Assembly (NCBI RefSeq): GCF_900090305.1
Contig: NZ_LT607751.1
Location: forward strand, 930,001-994,000
From: Micromonospora siamensis
GTDB taxonomy: Bacteria; Actinomycetota; Actinomycetes; Mycobacteriales; Micromonosporaceae
DNA length: 64,000 bases
Direction: 5' to 3'
Made by a program: the position numbers and the translations under genes. Shown here piece by piece: positions 50,742 to 59,264 of this stretch. Under the pieces are notes generated by a model, which searched no databases, was not told the origin of the DNA, and worked only from the letters and a program-made list of their open reading frames with translations. Numbering within the stretch: the stretch's first letter is position 1; each line of letters opens with the position of its first letter.

Positions 50742-52190
50742 TCAGCGGGCTAGGACGTTGCCGACCAGCCCGTCCAGCGCGTCGTTGGCCAGGAAGAGGA
50801 CCAGCACGCTGATCGCCACCAGCAGGGCGAGCGAGGCGGCCAGGACCACCACCACCCGTACCGTCCGGGATCGGGTGGTGGTCGGTTCCTCCGCCCAGCC
50901 CTGGGCCAGGATGTGGCCGGTCAGCGAGCCGGAGTTCTCCATCGGGTTGCTCGCCGGGAAGGAGACCGTCGCGTGGCCCGGACCCTCGGTGCCCCCGTAC
51001 GCGGTGGTCGCCAGGTCCGGTCCGCCCCGGTACGGGGGCCGACCGCCGGGCGGGGCGGCCGGCGACCACGCGGGTCGGCCGGTGCCGCCGGGCGCCGGGG
51101 ATCCGGCGGCCGGGCCGGTCGCCGGGGTCCGTTGGCCGGTCGGGTTGGTGGGCGGGGGCCACGCGGGCAGCGCCGGGGCGGGCACCACCGGTGGCGCGGA
51201 CACCGGGGGTGCGACGACGGGCGCGGAAGCCACGGAGGCGGTGCCCCGGGGCATGGCCGAGGCGGGCGGCGGCGGGAACGGCGGCGCGGGCATCGGCCCG
51301 GGCGGGGCCGGCGGGCCCGGGATCGGCGGGCCGGGCGGCGGCGCGGGCGGGCCGGGCAGTGGCGGGACCGGGCCGGGCGGGGTGGGACCCGGGCGCGGCG
51401 GACCGGGGACCGGGCCGGGCGGCACCGGCACCGGCACCGGTTCGGGCGTCGGAGGCTCCGGCGGCATCGGCCCGGGTACGGGGGTGGGCGCGGGCTCCGG
51501 TTCGGGGGCGGGTGGGTTCGGCGGCTGGACCGGCTCGGGCGGCTGCACGGGCTCCGGCGGCGCGGGATCGACCGGGCCGCTCCGGTAGACGGTGGCGCCG
51601 GCCTGGGCGGTGGCGGTCGGCGCGGGTCCGATCGGGGAGACCCGGTTCAGGCCGGGAACCGAGGCGGTGGCCCGGGCGGCGCCGGCAGGGAGCCGCTGTT
51701 CCGGCACCACGGGCGGCGCCGGCCGTCCACCGTCGACGTCCTGGTCGTCGCTGCTGTGGGGCCGGGCGGTGGGGCCGCCGTCGGGCTGCGCGTTGCCGCC
51801 GGCGCTCCCGGCGGGCTGCTCGGCGCTGCCGAAGGCGGACCAGCTGCCCGGTTCGCTCACGGTGGCGCCGGGGCGGCGGCGCTCCAAGGGCGTGACCGCC
51901 GGGGCCTGCGAAGCGACCGGGGCCGCCGGGAGCGCAGGCACGGCAGGAGCCGCCGGAGTCGGGGCGCCGGCCCGGTAGGTGGTGGCGGTCGCCCGGCCAC
52001 CCGGCACGGCCCGGCCGTCCGGCGGGGCCTCGGCGCCGGCCACACTCACCCGCCCGCGAGCCGGTGCCCCGGCCGGGACGGCGCTGACCGGACGTACGGC
52101 GGCATGGGGCTGGTCGTGACCGTCCGGTGCCTGCTCGGCCGGCACGGGGTCCCGGTCCACGGTCTCCGCCGCAACCTCTTGCTCACCCAT
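50742..52190 (-). CDS. Proline-rich protein with C-terminal membrane anchor
   Basis: 482 aa. Residues 1-420 are disordered Pro/Ala/Gly sequence, with a dense PxPxP block at about 205-320; one membrane helix (VVVVLAASLALLVAISVLVLFLA) is near the C-terminus, followed by NDALDGLVGNVLAR. This is a tail-anchored layout with the disordered part in the cytoplasm. No domain is recognised. GGAGGT lies 5 nt before ATG 52190. It is 114 bp downstream of the NlpC/P60 gene and may be co-expressed with it. Confidence 0.8.
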   Translation of the reverse strand: MGEQEVAAETVDRDPVPAEQAPDGHDQPHAAVRPVSAVPAGAPARGRVSVAGAEAPPDGRAVPGGRATATTYRAGAPTPAAPAVPALPAAPVASQAPAVTPLERRRPGATVSEPGSWSAFGSAEQPAGSAGGNAQPDGGPTARPHSSDDQDVDGGRPAPPVVPEQRLPAGAARATASVPGLNRVSPIGPAPTATAQAGATVYRSGPVDPAPPEPVQPPEPVQPPNPPAPEPEPAPTPVPGPMPPEPPTPEPVPVPVPPGPVPGPPRPGPTPPGPVPPLPGPPAPPPGPPIPGPPAPPGPMPAPPFPPPPASAMPRGTASVASAPVVAPPVSAPPVVPAPALPAWPPPTNPTGQRTPATGPAAGSPAPGGTGRPAWSPAAPPGGRPPYRGGPDLATTAYGGTEGPGHATVSFPASNPMENSGSLTGHILAQGWAEEPTTTRSRTVRVVVVLAASLALLVAISVLVLFLANDALDGLVGNVLAR

Positions 52191-52304
52191 GCTCGACCTC
52201 CGCGCCCACGCCCGCTACCGGACCGGTGGCGCCGGCCCGGGAGTGCCTGAGTGTCACGGTGCCACATTCCGGCCGTACCGCACAGTCGGAGCGGACGGTT
52301 GGGC

Positions 52305-54098
52305 TCAGCCGCCGGTGCTGGTGCTGGTGGACGGGTCGGAGGAGGTGCTGTCCGCCGGGGCGACGCTGGTGCTGTCCGCCGGGGCGACGCTGCTGGTCTG
52401 CACCGGGCTGGGCGCGGTGGTGGTCTGGGCCGGGCTGGGCGCGGTGGTGGTCTGCGTCGGGCTGGGGGCGGTGGTGGTCTGCGTCGGGCTCGGCGCGGTG
52501 GTCGTCTGCGTCGGGCTCGGCGCGGTGGTGGCCGGGGCGCTGGTGCTCGGAGCGGGCGCCGACGAACTGGGCGGGGTGGTCGGCGTGCCGCTCGGGCTCG
52601 GGCTGGAGGAGCCGGTGGGCGTGGGGGTCGGCGTCGGAGTACTGCCCCCGGTCGGGGTCGGGCTGGTGGTGCCGCCCGGCGACGTCGTACGGGTCGGGGT
52701 CGGCTTCGGCGACGCGGACCGGCTCGGCGTGGGCGCCGGGGCGGAGCTGCCGGTGGGGACCGGGGTCGGGATGGTGGTCGGCGCGGACCCGCCCGGGGTG
52801 CTGGGCACGACGGGCAGCGGAGCAGCCGGCCCGGTCACGGCCCCGACGACCCGGGTGGCGGCGTAGAGGCGGGACCAGCGGACGGTGGAGATCTTGACCA
52901 GCTCGCCCGTGCGGGGCGCCTCGACCATCTTGCCGCCGCCGATGTACATCGCCATGTGGTGGACCGTGGTCCAGCTGCTGCCCGAGGCGAAGAAGAGCAG
53001 GTCGCCGGGGAGCAGCGCGGACGGGTCGACCGTGCGGCCCCGGGTCGCGTAGTACTGGTCGCGGGCGACCCGCGGCAGCCCGTAGTAGCCGGCCGAGCGG
53101 TAGGCCGCCCAGACCAGGCCGGAGCAGTCGAACGCGTCCGGCCCCTCCTCGGCCCAGACGTACGGGTCGCCGACCTGGGCCAGCGCGTACCGGACGGCGG
53201 CCAGCGCCTGCGGGTGGGCGGTCAGGCTGCCGACGTTGCGCCCGACACCGGTCGGCCCGTTCAGATAGCCGACGCCGATCCGCTGCTCGACGACGTCCTG
53301 CTGCTGCTCGATCCGGGTCAGCTGGGTGGCGTTGTCCCGGCGCAGCGTGACCAGCCGCGTCTCCTGGGCGCGCAGCGCGCGCTGGGCGGCGGCGAACTGC
53401 TCGGCGACGTTGCGGTCCCGGGTCTGGGCGGCGGCGTACGCCTGCTCGGCCACCTGCGCGGCGGTCCGGGCCCGGGTCAGCTCGCCGGACGTGCCGGTCC
53501 TCGTCGGCTCGGTCCGCTCGCCGCGGGACAGGCGCTGGAACGCGGTGAGGTCCTGAAGGTTGCGGGCGAAGGCGCCGGGCGGCAGGGCGGCGGCCTCCTT
53601 CAGCGCCGACGCGGCGGCCTCGTCGGCCTGCTCCTGCGCCTTGGCCAGCGCCTCCTGGGCGGCGGTGCGGTTGCGTTCGGCGTCGGCGAGCTGGGTGGCG
53701 GTCTCGGCGCGCTGCTGGCGCAACGTGATCAACTGATCGCCGAGACTGCCCACCTGGGCGTCGACCGCGTTGATCAGGGTGAGCAGCGGGGCGTCCGCGG
53801 GGTTGGCCACCGGCGCCGCCGGGCTGGTGGTGGGCCGGCCGTCGACCGGGGCGACGCCCGGGGCGGGCGCGCCGGCCACGGGGGCCCCGGTGCCGGGAAG
53901 CTGCAGCGAACCGGTGGCGAGCGGCCGGGAACCGGCGTCGGGCACGGTGTCCGGGAGCGGGGGTTCGGCGTACGCGGGGCTGGCGATCACGGCGGCCACG
54001 ATCGCGCCCAGCAGTGCCGACCAGAGCCGGGGGCGGAGTACCGGCGAGATCACCGGGCTCCGTCGACGCCGCCCTGGCCCGTGCCCGCTGTCGACCAT
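52305..54098 (-). CDS. Secreted NlpC/P60 peptidoglycan hydrolase with coiled coil and Thr/Pro tail
   Basis: 597 aa. A signal peptide ends near ASPAYA-EPP (44/45). A coiled coil covers about 105-280, as in RipA/RipC-type hydrolases, followed by the NlpC/P60 domain (about 295-415) with catalytic Cys325 (DAFDCSGLVWAAY) and His381 (VHHMAMYIGGG). Residues 425-597 are a Pro/Thr/Ser tail with five TTTAPSPTQ-type repeats, probably wall-spanning. It should cut stem-peptide bonds during growth or division. GGGAG precedes ATG 54098; a 7-bp hairpin (54148-54154 with 54169-54175) sits in the leader. Confidence 0.92.
   Translation of the reverse strand: MVDSGHGPGRRRRSPVISPVLRPRLWSALLGAIVAAVIASPAYAEPPLPDTVPDAGSRPLATGSLQLPGTGAPVAGAPAPGVAPVDGRPTTSPAAPVANPADAPLLTLINAVDAQVGSLGDQLITLRQQRAETATQLADAERNRTAAQEALAKAQEQADEAAASALKEAAALPPGAFARNLQDLTAFQRLSRGERTEPTRTGTSGELTRARTAAQVAEQAYAAAQTRDRNVAEQFAAAQRALRAQETRLVTLRRDNATQLTRIEQQQDVVEQRIGVGYLNGPTGVGRNVGSLTAHPQALAAVRYALAQVGDPYVWAEEGPDAFDCSGLVWAAYRSAGYYGLPRVARDQYYATRGRTVDPSALLPGDLLFFASGSSWTTVHHMAMYIGGGKMVEAPRTGELVKISTVRWSRLYAATRVVGAVTGPAAPLPVVPSTPGGSAPTTIPTPVPTGSSAPAPTPSRSASPKPTPTRTTSPGGTTSPTPTGGSTPTPTPTPTGSSSPSPSGTPTTPPSSSAPAPSTSAPATTAPSPTQTTTAPSPTQTTTAPSPTQTTTAPSPAQTTTAPSPVQTSSVAPADSTSVAPADSTSSDPSTSTSTGG
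52345..52530 (-). repeat. Tandem repeats in the NlpC/P60 tail
   Basis: Two perfect 24-bp copies (52345-52368, 52369-52392) encode SVAPADST; five 27-bp copies (from 52396, 52423, 52450, 52477 and 52504) encode TTTAPSPTQ. Copy number is likely to vary between strains without breaking the frame. Confidence 0.85.
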
Positions 54099-54336
54099 TC
54101 CGCTCCCCGTCCGGCGTGGTGTCGCCGCGTCCGATGGGCACGGCGGAGGGAGGCTACCAGTGTGTGTCGCCTCCCAATCTGTCTTACCTCACGGACGCAG
54201 GGATGTCGATGTGCGGAGGGTGACGATGCACCGGAGAAGCGGTGAACTGGGTCGCTGCGCGCGCCCGGGCCGCCGCTTCGTCGGATGTCCGACGTAGGCT
54301 CGACCGGGACCGTAGGTGGAAGGGACGTGGCTTTCG

Positions 54337-55506
54337 ATGGACGCCGGACTCAAGCGTGAGCTCGAAGCGAAGGTGTACGCCGGGGAGCGGCTGACCCGCG
54401 AGGACGGGATCGCCCTCTACGACAGCGACGACCTCTCCTGGTTGGGGCGGCTGGCGCACCACAGGCGCACCGAGCTGAACGGCGACCGGGTGATGTTCAA
54501 CGTCAACCGGCACCTCAACCTCACCAACGTCTGTTCCGCGTCCTGCGCGTACTGCTCGTTCCAGCGCAAGCCGGGCGAGAAGGACGCGTACACGATGCGG
54601 ATCGACGAGGCGGTCCGCAAGGCCAAGGAGATGGAGGACGAGCAGCTCACCGAGCTGCACATCGTCAACGGCCTGCACCCGACGCTGCCCTGGCGCTACT
54701 ACCCCAAGGTGCTGCGCGAGCTGAAGGCGGCACTGCCGAACGTCAACCTCAAGGCGTTCACCGCCACCGAGGTGCAGTGGTTCGAGAAGATCAGCGGCCT
54801 GACCGCCGACGAGATCCTCGACGAGCTGATGGACGCCGGCCTCGAGTCGCTGACCGGTGGCGGCGCGGAGATCTTCGACTGGGAGGTCCGCCAGCACATC
54901 GTGGACCACGCCTGCCACTGGGAGGACTGGTCGCGGATCCACCGGCTGGCCCACTCCAAGGGGATGAAGACCCCGTCGACGATGCTCTACGGCCACATCG
55001 AGGAGCCCCGGCACCGGGTCGACCACGTGCTGCGCCTGCGTGAGCTCCAGGACGAGACCGGTGGCTTCCAGGTCTTCATCCCGCTGCGCTACCAGCACGA
55101 CTTCGTCGACTCCGCCGACGGCAAGATCCGTAACCGGATCCAGGCGCGGACCACGATGGCGTCGCCGGCCGAGTCGCTGAAGACCTTCGCGGTCTCCCGG
55201 CTGCTGTTCGACAATGTCCCGCACCTGAAGAACTTCTGGGTGATGCACGGCCTGTCGGTCGCCCAGCTCTCGCTGAACTTCGGCGTGGACGACCTGGACG
55301 GCTCGGTCGTCGAATACAAGATCACCCACGACGCCGACTCGTACGGCACCCCGAACACGATGCACCGGGACGACCTGCTCAACCTGATCTGGGACGCCGG
55401 GTTCCGGCCGGTCGAGCGGAACACCCGCTACGAGGTCGTCCGCGAGTACGACGCCGCCCCGGCCCTGGCCGAGCGGCGCGCCGAGCCGCAGCAGGTCTGG
55501 GCCTGA
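54337..55506 (+). CDS. mqnE: Aminofutalosine synthase (radical SAM)
   Basis: 389 aa radical SAM protein with the cluster motif CSASCAYC (Cys66, Cys70, Cys73) preceded by VMFNVNRHLNLTNV. HIVNGLHPTLPWRYYPKVLRELK and the C-terminal FGVDDLDGSVVEYKITHDA are typical of MqnE rather than MqnC. It joins adenosine from SAM to 3-enolpyruvyl-oxybenzoate, an early futalosine-pathway step. ATG 54337 is taken; GGAAGGGA lies about 12 nt upstream and GTG 54316 is an alternative. Late pathway genes lie 10-14 kb away at 40327-44389. Confidence 0.94.
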   Translation: MDAGLKRELEAKVYAGERLTREDGIALYDSDDLSWLGRLAHHRRTELNGDRVMFNVNRHLNLTNVCSASCAYCSFQRKPGEKDAYTMRIDEAVRKAKEMEDEQLTELHIVNGLHPTLPWRYYPKVLRELKAALPNVNLKAFTATEVQWFEKISGLTADEILDELMDAGLESLTGGGAEIFDWEVRQHIVDHACHWEDWSRIHRLAHSKGMKTPSTMLYGHIEEPRHRVDHVLRLRELQDETGGFQVFIPLRYQHDFVDSADGKIRNRIQARTTMASPAESLKTFAVSRLLFDNVPHLKNFWVMHGLSVAQLSLNFGVDDLDGSVVEYKITHDADSYGTPNTMHRDDLLNLIWDAGFRPVERNTRYEVVREYDAAPALAERRAEPQQVWA

Positions 55507-55531
55507 GCCGGCACCGTATCCTCGTCGCACG

Positions 55532-55987
55532 ATGACCGGACAGCAGCGCGACCGCACCGCCGAGGGCGCCGGTCAGCAGAGTGGCTTTCCCCGCCGGGAC
55601 GACCAGGGGCGTGTCCTGACCCTGGGCGACCTGCTGGGGATCAGCCTGGCCGGGTGGCTCATCGGGGTGCTGGCGCTGGTGCTCTTCGACTGGGCCTTCG
55701 CCGGCCTGGGCGCGGGGTCGTTCGGGCACACCAACGGCTGGCTGGCGATCATCCTGCCGGCGTGGCTGTTCTGGGACGACTTCCGGGCCTGGGAGTTCGG
55801 CGCGGCCCGGGTGGTCGCGGCCCTGGTCGCCGCCGCGCTCGCGGTGCTGGCCGGGCTGCTGGTCGCGGGGTTCGCCGCCGGCCTGGCGCCGCTGGCCACC
55901 GGCGCTCTCGCCGCCGCGGCCTTCACCCTGGTGTACGCGGTGCTGTGGTTCCGGGGCGTGCACTGGCTGGCCCGGCGGACGGGCTGA
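55532..55987 (+). CDS. Four-helix membrane protein, unknown function
   Basis: 151 aa: a polar N-terminus (about 1-28) and four hydrophobic segments (about 30-52, 66-85, 90-112, 118-140). NGWLAIILPAWLFWDDFRAWEF is the most distinctive stretch. No family recognised. It follows mqnE by 25 nt in the same direction; a linked function with menaquinone is possible but unsupported. TATCCT (55517-55522) is 9 nt before ATG 55532. Confidence 0.75.
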   Translation: MTGQQRDRTAEGAGQQSGFPRRDDQGRVLTLGDLLGISLAGWLIGVLALVLFDWAFAGLGAGSFGHTNGWLAIILPAWLFWDDFRAWEFGAARVVAALVAAALAVLAGLLVAGFAAGLAPLATGALAAAAFTLVYAVLWFRGVHWLARRTG

Positions 55988-56079
55988 ACGACCCGCCCGA
56001 CGAGGGCGCAACGGCTGGCCCGGCGGACGGGCCGAACCTGGGCCCGGGGTGACCGGGCGTGGACGAACGGAGTGGGCAC

Positions 56080-56361
56080 GTGAGCGCGGCGGTCAAGTAC
56101 ACGCTGGGCCGGATCGGGTTGTTCGTCGTCGTGCTGGCGGCCCTCTGGTTCGTCGAGATGAACATGTTCCTGCGGCTGATGCTGGCGCTGGTGTTCTCCG
56201 CCGCGCTCTCGTTCTTCCTGCTCAAGGGCTGGCGGGACGAGATGGCCGGCGAGATGGCCGAGGCGGCGGCCCGCCGGAAGGCCGACAAGGAGCGGCTGCG
56301 TTCGGCGCTGGCCGGCGACGACCAGCCCACTGACGACGAGCCCGGCGACCGACGCGGCTGA
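56080..56361 (+). CDS. DUF4229 family small membrane protein
   Basis: 93 aa: KYTLGRIGLFVVVLAALWFVEMNMFLRLMLALVFSAALSFFLLKGWRDEMA followed by a charged helical tail is the DUF4229 pattern, two membrane helices. In actinobacteria this family is often found near the menaquinone genes. GTG 56080 is chosen for GGAG 7 nt upstream; GTG 56059 is in frame but less well placed. It is convergent with the lipoprotein gene at 56380. Confidence 0.85.
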   Translation: MSAAVKYTLGRIGLFVVVLAALWFVEMNMFLRLMLALVFSAALSFFLLKGWRDEMAGEMAEAAARRKADKERLRSALAGDDQPTDDEPGDRRG

Positions 56362-56379
56362 CCGTCGGACCGGCCCCGA

Positions 56380-57249
56380 TCAGCCCTTCAGCGGGCGGCT
56401 CATCGTCCGGTACTCGCCGGACCAGTAGAAGCACCGGATCCCGCGGTCGCCGCGCTGCCAGGCCCCCGGCGAGGGCAGCCGGTACATCGTGCCGGAGCCG
56501 GGCACCGGCCGCTCGTCCGCCGTGCCCCGGATCCGGCGGGCGATGACCTCTCGGCAGCGGTTGTGGATCACTGCCGGGTCGCGGCCGGCGAATTCGTAGG
56601 TGCCCTCCGGCGCGGTCCAGATCCCGACGTACTCGAAGTGGTGCGCCCTGGTGCAGCCGACCGGCCCCAGGTTCCCCCACTTGTCCTCGTCGAAGCAGGC
56701 GAGGCGCAGCGGTGACGGCCGGGTGAGCGCCCCGCGCAACGACCCGGTGCGCTGCGTGGCGGAGTGGTCGGGGGTTCGTCTGCTGGAACTGCCGTCGATG
56801 CTGGACAGGGCGAACAGGTCGCAGCGGTACCAACGGCTGCCGGTCGTCCAGTCCTTCGGTTCGGGGGTGACCACTCGGACGGACATCAGCCCGCCCCGCC
56901 AGTTCGCCCCCACGAACCTGGTCGCCCTGGCGTCACACGCCTTGAAGGCCGTCCGCATGTCCGCCGAGCCGGCGGGGGGAGGCGTGACCCGTGTGGCGGC
57001 CGTGCCGGTGAACGTCCCCACGTGGACGGTCTCGGTGCGGTGCGTCTTCGCGCAGTCCACCGCCGGGTACGCGAAGCGGTAGGCGACCACCTCCACCTCC
57101 CGGTGACAGGCCCCGGCCACCGGGACGGCTGAGTCTGCCGTGGGGGTGGCCGCGCTCTGCCAGGTCGGCGCCTCGGCCGAGTCGGCGCAGCCGCTCATCA
57201 GGGTGGCGAGCAGCAGCCCGAGTGCCGTACCGCGCAGCCGACGTCGCAT
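56380..57249 (-). CDS. Septum-formation family lipoprotein
   Basis: 289 aa. A lipoprotein signal ends at the lipobox LMSGC (Cys20). Two cysteine-paired modules follow: GACHREVEVVAYRFAYPAVDCAKTHRTETVHVGTF and LACFDEDKWGNLGPVGCTRAHHFEYVGIW, both ending with a His-Glu/Thr strand as in the Septum_form (PF13845) domain. Function in septation is by family name only. ATG 57249 is chosen because it places the signal sequence correctly. TAGGCT (minus strand, 57288-57293) could be its -10. Confidence 0.83.
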   Translation of the reverse strand: MRRRLRGTALGLLLATLMSGCADSAEAPTWQSAATPTADSAVPVAGACHREVEVVAYRFAYPAVDCAKTHRTETVHVGTFTGTAATRVTPPPAGSADMRTAFKACDARATRFVGANWRGGLMSVRVVTPEPKDWTTGSRWYRCDLFALSSIDGSSSRRTPDHSATQRTGSLRGALTRPSPLRLACFDEDKWGNLGPVGCTRAHHFEYVGIWTAPEGTYEFAGRDPAVIHNRCREVIARRIRGTADERPVPGSGTMYRLPSPGAWQRGDRGIRCFYWSGEYRTMSRPLKG

Positions 57250-57362
57250 CCCGATCCCCGTCCCGTGTGTCACGACAGCCGGCACAGCCTAGGCAGTCCC
57301 GGCCGTCCCGTGTGGCCCGTCCACGTACGGCGGGCTGGTGGCGGGCACCTAGCATGGCCGCC

Positions 57363-57803
57363 GTGAGCACTCGATCCGGCAGTTGGGTAACGGCGGCCTT
57401 CTTCTGGTTGCTGGGGCCGTTGGTGATCGTCTTCTGCCTCGGTGGCGGCATCCTGGGGGTGGGGCCGGCCTGGCGGGCGCAGTTCGGAGAGGGAACGACG
57501 GGCACGTTCACCGCGGACCGTACCGAGTGCCGGAAGGGCTGCCTGATCTACGGCGACTTCGTCTCGGCCGACGGTGGCGTGAGCCGGTCGGACGTCCTGC
57601 TGCTGGACGGGCCGGAGAGGATGGACCCGGGTGCCACCGAACCGGCGAAGTACACCGGTGGCGAGTCGTCGGTGTACTCCACCTCGGGCGGGGCGAGCTG
57701 GCTGTGGGTCCTCGGGATGGCCCTGGTCGGGGCGGTCGTCGCGGTGGGATGGCTCGCGTTCGGGATCTCCTGGCTTCGAGCCCGCCGACGTCGATCGGCG
57801 TGA
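57363..57803 (+). CDS. Two-helix membrane protein, unknown function
   Basis: 146 aa: an N-terminal helix (WVTAAFFWLLGPLVIVFCLGGGILGV), an extracytoplasmic loop of about 80 residues with a Cys pair (TECRKGC) and a C-terminal helix with an Arg-rich end (LRARRRRSA). GTG 57363 is chosen over ATG 57354 because TAGCAT (57350-57355) ends 7 nt before it and would overlap the ATG. No family recognised. Confidence 0.75.
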   Translation: MSTRSGSWVTAAFFWLLGPLVIVFCLGGGILGVGPAWRAQFGEGTTGTFTADRTECRKGCLIYGDFVSADGGVSRSDVLLLDGPERMDPGATEPAKYTGGESSVYSTSGGASWLWVLGMALVGAVVAVGWLAFGISWLRARRRRSA

Positions 57804-57826
57804 CCGGGCCGACCGGTCCAGGCGTC

Positions 57827-57874
57827 AAGGAGGGGCCCCTGCCATACCGGATGCGTTGACAGGGGCCCCTCCTT
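57827..57874. terminator. 15-bp perfect hairpin between convergent genes
   Basis: AAGGAGGGGCCCCTG (57827-57841) pairs perfectly with CAGGGGCCCCTCCTT (57860-57874). On the plus strand the 3-prime arm ends CCTCCTTT, a short pyrimidine end. It likely terminates both genes. Confidence 0.7.
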
Positions 57875-57879
57875 TCAGC

Positions 57880-59220
57880 TCACCAGTTGGTGGAGCCGGG
57901 GACGACCGGCCAGGGGCGGTCGGCCGGCTTGATCAGGTACGCGATGCCGCCGGAACCGCCGGCCACCGTGCCGTTGGCCCGGTACCGCTTGGTCCGCAGC
58001 CAGATCTGCTCGAACTGCTCCCGCTTGTAGACGTTGCGCACCTCGGCGTTGGACGACGAGGCGGGGTCGTTGACGATGACGTCCCCGTCGGCGGTGAAGC
58101 CGACCACCACGAACAGGTGCCCGGCGGTGCCGTAGTTCGAGCCGTCCAGCTCGGTGCCGAGGAAGGACTGCGAGGTGATGACGGGGATGCCGGCCTTGAT
58201 GAAGCGTTCCACCTCGTCGAGGGAGTGCAGCCGGGTCACCTTCGCGTCGATGTCGGGGAAGCTGGCCGCGTACGCGGTGTTGAACGGCCAGTTGCCGGCG
58301 CCCTCGTACTCGTAGTCCCAGGTCATCCGGGCGGCGTGGGCGACCTGCGGGTCGGTGTAGCCGGGGGTGACCCAGGAGAGGTCGGCGGCCGACGGGCCGC
58401 GGCCGTAGTACTCCAGCACCATGGTGGTGGAGGTGGGGCTGCACCAGACCTGGCCGCCGCCGCCCCACTCGGGGTAGTTGCCCCGGTGGATCATCTGGGA
58501 GCGGGCCGGCACGGGCAGTTCGGTGCCCCAGGCGATGCCACCCTTGCTCGGGGTGACGGTGAACCGGTCCGGCACGTTGGAGGCCATCGCGCCGAGCATC
58601 CAGACCCGGGGCGAGGCGGCCTGCCCGGGCGCGCGGTAGAGGCTCAGCTTCAGCTGGTACGACCGCAGCAGCACGCCGGCCTTCGCGTCGTCGATGGCGA
58701 AGGTGTCGGTCCAGACGCTCGACCAGGGGTCGCCCTGCCCGTCCTGGGTGGCCCGCTTGATGTCCTGGTCGCCGGAGGCCCAGCGGCCCATCACGTACCA
58801 GGGGGTGTGGTCGCCGGTGTTGTAGGTGCCCTGGAGCTCGACCTGGATCCAGGTGCCGGCCGGGGTCTCGGCGTTCCAGGACGCGACCAGTTCGGTGGCG
58901 TCGAAGCCGACCTGCCGCTGCGGGGAGGTCCAGGTGGCGTACTCCCAGGTGCGGGTGGTGCCGCTGTGTTCGTCGGTGAACTCGCCTGTGCCGGCCGGCT
59001 CGCCGATGGTGATCCCGGTGCGGTGGCCCGGGATCGCGTACGTCCCGTGGTGTTCGCCGGTACGCCAGTCGGGGTGGCTGGACCATTCCTGCCAGGTGAT
59101 CTGATCGTCGTGGGTGGGCACGGGCAGATTGTTGTCGGCCCGGGCCGGGGCGGTGGTGGCGAGCAGGGTGAGCGCGGTCACGCCGGCGAGGGCGACCGCG
59201 CGCAGGTTCGGTTTGACCAT
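57880..59220 (-). CDS. Secreted C39-family peptidase, copy A
   Basis: 446 aa with a signal peptide (APARA-DN, about 28/29). An N-terminal beta-rich domain (about 35-215) precedes the C39-like papain fold with Cys260 (VWCSPTSTTM), His368 (GHLFVVVGF) and Asp385 (VNDPAS). Unlike bacteriocin-processing C39 domains it has no ABC transporter part and acts outside the cell. GGAG lies 5 nt before ATG 59220. The gene is about 45 nt downstream of its paralogue at 59265, same strand, so the pair is a tandem duplication and likely one operon. Confidence 0.88.
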   Translation of the reverse strand: MVKPNLRAVALAGVTALTLLATTAPARADNNLPVPTHDDQITWQEWSSHPDWRTGEHHGTYAIPGHRTGITIGEPAGTGEFTDEHSGTTRTWEYATWTSPQRQVGFDATELVASWNAETPAGTWIQVELQGTYNTGDHTPWYVMGRWASGDQDIKRATQDGQGDPWSSVWTDTFAIDDAKAGVLLRSYQLKLSLYRAPGQAASPRVWMLGAMASNVPDRFTVTPSKGGIAWGTELPVPARSQMIHRGNYPEWGGGGQVWCSPTSTTMVLEYYGRGPSAADLSWVTPGYTDPQVAHAARMTWDYEYEGAGNWPFNTAYAASFPDIDAKVTRLHSLDEVERFIKAGIPVITSQSFLGTELDGSNYGTAGHLFVVVGFTADGDVIVNDPASSSNAEVRNVYKREQFEQIWLRTKRYRANGTVAGGSGGIAYLIKPADRPWPVVPGSTNW

Positions 59221-59264
59221 GGGAACTCCGCGAGGTGAGGTGAACGGGGGAGAGGTGTCCGGTG

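Noticed and set aside
47945..50812. 955-codon plus-strand frame antisense to the glycolipid-binding and helicase genes
   Set aside because: Its VAVGARGPVAVPA-type repeats are just the complement of the helicase GDR repeats; both minus-strand genes have clear family motifs.
54099..54175. Cyclic-di-AMP riboswitch before the NlpC/P60 gene
   Set aside because: Such riboswitches often precede wall hydrolases in actinomycetes, but the conserved core is absent; only a 7-bp hairpin is seen.
57222..57362. Upstream extension of the two-helix membrane protein
   Set aside because: It overlaps the divergent lipoprotein start region; the TAGCAT hexamer before GTG 57363 marks a better start.
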